Positions 30,830-64,000 of a DNA stretch of 64,000 nt are shown piece after piece. The notes below the pieces were generated by a model. That model did no database searches. It was given only the letters and a program-made list of their open reading frames with translations, and had not been told where the DNA came from. Numbering within the stretch: the stretch's first letter is position 1; every line of letters starts with the position of its first letter. Both the position numbers and the translations under genes were made by a program. Source of the stretch: Glandiceps talaboti (taxonomy: Eukaryota > Hemichordata > Enteropneusta > Spengelidae); NCBI RefSeq assembly GCF_964340395.1, contig NC_135549.1, positions 179,001 through 243,000 of the forward strand, read 5' to 3'.

Positions 30830-31720
30830 AACATAGTACATACATATATAGGTAATTGAAGTTGTATAATTATGAATACTGAATGAACTCATGGTACTCA
30901 ATAAGTGTGACTGTCTATAGTATATATCATTAAAATCTTGGTAACAACCATAAACTTGATACTGTAAATGTATTTAAGACAATTACTAAAGGTTCTACGG
31001 TTAATGTGCGATATTCAACCCAACGTAGAAGTGTATTTACAATGTGCCAGTAAAAATATAGGTAACAACCTTAAACTTGATATTGTACACGAGCTGAAAC
31101 TGAAAGCGAGAACGGAAGGGAGCGGACTTGACTAGTTGCTAGACAACTTCTTTCCGTTTTCCCCGTTTTCCCATGTTATTGAAATTGCTGTATACATTTT
31201 CTTATGTATTTGTATATGATTATTATGCCTTTTGAATCTGAGAAATAAAGCATTACTATTATATGTATTTACGGCAATGACTGAAGGTTGTGCGATTGTT
31301 TGATATTCAACTGACCTACAAGTGTATTTACTATGCCAGTAAAAAACTCGAGGCAACAATCTCAAAAGACAACAACGCTAAACATGGGATTGCAAACAAC
31401 TGTTGACAGACAGCAAGGGATTATTTAACTCAGCTGAATGCTCTCTGGTTATTAACATTAAAGAAGTTTGTCGAATTCAAAAAACCTAAAGTGCGTTTGT
31501 GATATACCGGTAGAAATTCTAGGCACCATGGTTAACCTTGACACTGTACATGTGTTGACATTGACAATGACAGAAGAGATTGTTTCAGGGAATTGAAGAT
31601 TCTTTAATTGTTGAAATTGAAGGAGCTCATGGTATTCAAAATATGAGGATATAATTCGTTGCCAAACATGACATGTGAAATCATGTCCAATCTCGTATTT
31701 GGAAAGAAAATTTTCATACG
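30830..31720. repeat. Degenerate long-period tandem repeat in the B-C spacer
   Basis: The phrases aaacttgatattgta, gtgtatttac, gccagtaaaaa and ggtaacaacc recur about four times with irregular 150-270 bp spacing. ATTAAA on the minus strand at 31603-31608 could serve gene C polyadenylation. Confidence 0.55.
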
Positions 31721-31723
31721 TAA

Positions 31724-62021
<30,298 letters not shown>

Positions 62022-62520
62022 TTGATATTGTTTGATGGATTAACCGGTTTATAGACGATATATTGTTTGATGGATTGACCTGTTTATAGACGATATCTTG
62101 TTTGATGGATTAACCGGTTTATAGACGATATCTTGTTTGACGGATTGACCGGTTTATAGACGATATCTTGTTTGATGGATTGACCTGTTTATAGACGATA
62201 TCTTGTTTGATGGATTGACCTGTTTATAGACGATATCTTGTTTGATGGATTGACCTGTTTATAGACGATATCTTGTTTGATGGATTGACCGGTTTATAGA
62301 CGATATCTTGTTTGATGGATTGACCGGTTTATAGACGATATCTTGTTTGATGGATTGACCTGTTTATAGACAATATCTTGTTTGATGGATTGACCTGTTT
62401 ATAGACGATATCTTGTTTGATGGATTGACCGGTTTATAGACGATATCTTGTTTGACGGATTGACCTGTTTATAGACGATATCTTGTTTGATGGATTGACC
62501 TGTTTATAGACAATATCTTG
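62022..62520. repeat. 35-bp minisatellite, about 14 units
   Basis: Unit contains gatatcttgtttgatggatt and gacc(t/g)gtttataga. Units differ mainly at the CCTG/CCGG position and a few A/G changes. Confidence 0.96.
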
Positions 62521-63097
62521 ATAAGAAGATTTCTATAAAGTCAAAGTATCTCAATCTGGCTTTATAAGCATTTTTACTTACAACTCGATTAGACTAAGTA
62601 TAAATGTTGATGTTGTGATTACGTGCCTTCGATGCGGAAGTAACTATTCTTCTGATGTGGTTAGCACTAAGGTACACTAAGGGTTTCGTCGACAATTTAG
62701 TAGACTACAATCTAGCTGTCGGCTTTCGAGTCTAGCGACCATTACCAACGGCGAAAGAGATTCAAATTTAACGGATAGCCTCTAGAATAACCTTTTAAAT
62801 TAACAAAGCGATACCCCAATTGCCACGATGATATTGATTTCTAATGTCTGAAAACTGGGTTTAATTTTGCCAATAGCAAGGGATATCTAAGTTTTCTTCA
62901 ATAATTATGTAGACTGATACTGTAAGCGCTCTCAAAATGTGGTAAATATCACCCCACCTCCCACCCCACCCCCCCAAATTTTTTTTTAAAGAATACACTA
63001 AATTCACATACTGCACTACATGTGAATATACTCAACAGTTACGCATGGATAGCTGATTGCATAGACTGTCCCACATAATTAGAATAAAGTAAGACAG

Positions 63098-63186
63098 CTC
63101 TGGATGTTTACGCTGCAGGGTTTCGACTCCCCTGGGAGACGACGAGTCGAAACCCTGCAGCGCATACAGTATATCCAGAGCTAAGA
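63098..63186. mobile_element. 89-bp palindromic insertion with 9-bp target duplication
   Basis: Inverted arms share ctctggat, cgctgcagggtttcgactc on the two strands. Direct repeats GTAAGACAG flank it at 63089-63097 and 63187-63195. Confidence 0.7.
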
Positions 63187-63195
63187 GTAAGACAG

Positions 63196-64000
63196 AACTA
63201 ACTGGCAAATAATTCATTAAGTTGAACTGGTGGTTGTTATTCTCATTGCTATGATGGGAATCGGAGGTCGTGCCCCTTGAAGTATAAAGTAACCCTGGCA
63301 CAAATCATGGTTATTATCGTGAAATTAATAGATTTATTACTTATTTATCAAATTTCAACTTTCAAGTCTCAGGGGAAGACTGATAAATGTTACATGGTGA
63401 ACGGAGATATCAATTTTCTCATCCTCTTAGAACCATGCTGTGGCAAACTAATCGAGTTGTACAAGATTGCGCCTTCTGCGCATAGGACGTAACTCCATGT
63501 CCATCACCCTATAGTATCTGCTTTCAAAATCTAAGCTGCAAATGTAAACTATTCATGGCATTAAAGTAGAATATCTTGCCACACAAATTTCTATGCAAGT
63601 ATACTTCTTTTTCACATTTAAACTGTCGTTAAATACCGTTGTGCCGAAGGGCAATGAAAAATTAATGTTTAATATCCTGCATACCGTAATTTCTGTATTT
63701 ACAAATACAGACTGTATGACCACAATTATAGTATGCACAGGCCATTTAGAACAAATAAATATGAAATAAATACTCTGGTTGTTCTACATCACGACAACGC
63801 GTGTCTACGTCACTAGTTCTGCTGCGTTTGAAATAACAGTCAAAACGTTCAAAATTTCCATTATTTTTGCCGATTTTTTTTTATATTACTGGCGCTGGTA
63901 TAATTATGTTATTCTCCAATATGTTTCTTCATTCAGCCGGATAATACCAGTGACCTAAGGGTTGTCACTACTCGTCTAGCGACTCGTAGTGACAAGTCAC
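63196..64000. other. Terminal flank
   Basis: No gene recognised. A 10-bp stem hairpin (63962-63971 with 63986-63995) sits at the window end and may be the edge of another element. Confidence 0.4.

Noticed and set aside
63962-63995. Hairpin at the window end as a terminator or attachment site
   Set aside because: Only a 10-bp stem, and the right side is cut by the window edge, so no class can be assigned.

Overview
The window is eukaryotic nuclear DNA from a metazoan. The genes are split by GT-AG introns, the spacers are AT-rich and full of long microsatellites, and several retroelement clades are present (RLE-type LINEs, APE-type LINEs, Penelope-like elements, a gag-like zinc-finger ORF). 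The mix suggests a marine invertebrate, but the sequence alone does not fix the phylum. No prokaryotic gene, rRNA, tRNA or CRISPR array was recognised.

The host content is a cluster of three M1 zinc aminopeptidase genes of the aminopeptidase N type (type II membrane ectopeptidases). Gene A (+, 1-3827) is only its last eight coding segments, the C-terminal ERAP1_C-like domain. Gene B (+, 10257-29494) is complete with 17 coding exons and 970 codons. Gene C (-, 58842-31724) is also complete with 17 coding exons and 970 codons. A and B are tandem, B and C are convergent. B and C share all 16 intron positions and phases, and ten of the 17 exons have identical lengths, so they are duplicates of one ancestral gene. 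C keeps textbook catalytic motifs (GAMEN, HELLH-x18-E, Tyr). B keeps the zinc site but has TGMEN instead of GAMEN and Met after HEXXH instead of Gln, so its specificity may have changed.

Layout: 1-3827 gene A 3-prime part; 3828-10256 spacer with a decayed LINE (5800-8040) that carries an in-frame 60-bp tandem array, a dispersed repeat (8044-8616), a foldback element (9343-9642) and a GATT microsatellite just upstream of gene B; 10257-29494 gene B, with an RLE-type LINE in intron 5 and a nest of Penelope-like fragments, TA arrays and hammerhead ribozymes in intron 11; 29495-31723 convergent spacer; 31724-58842 gene C, whose introns hold copies of one roughly 1 kb repeat family, a gag-like insertion, several terminal-inverted-repeat elements, an AT-rich satellite and tetranucleotide arrays; 58843-64000 gene-poor flank with a 35-bp minisatellite and a small palindromic insertion.

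The most striking non-genic signal is in gene B intron 11. Two long near-perfect palindromes (21969-22133 and 23327-23543) each encode a complete type I hammerhead ribozyme core in both arms, beside Penelope-like reverse transcriptase and GIY-YIG-type coding fragments. The truncated RT reading frame is fused to element tail sequence exactly at the predicted hammerhead cleavage position.
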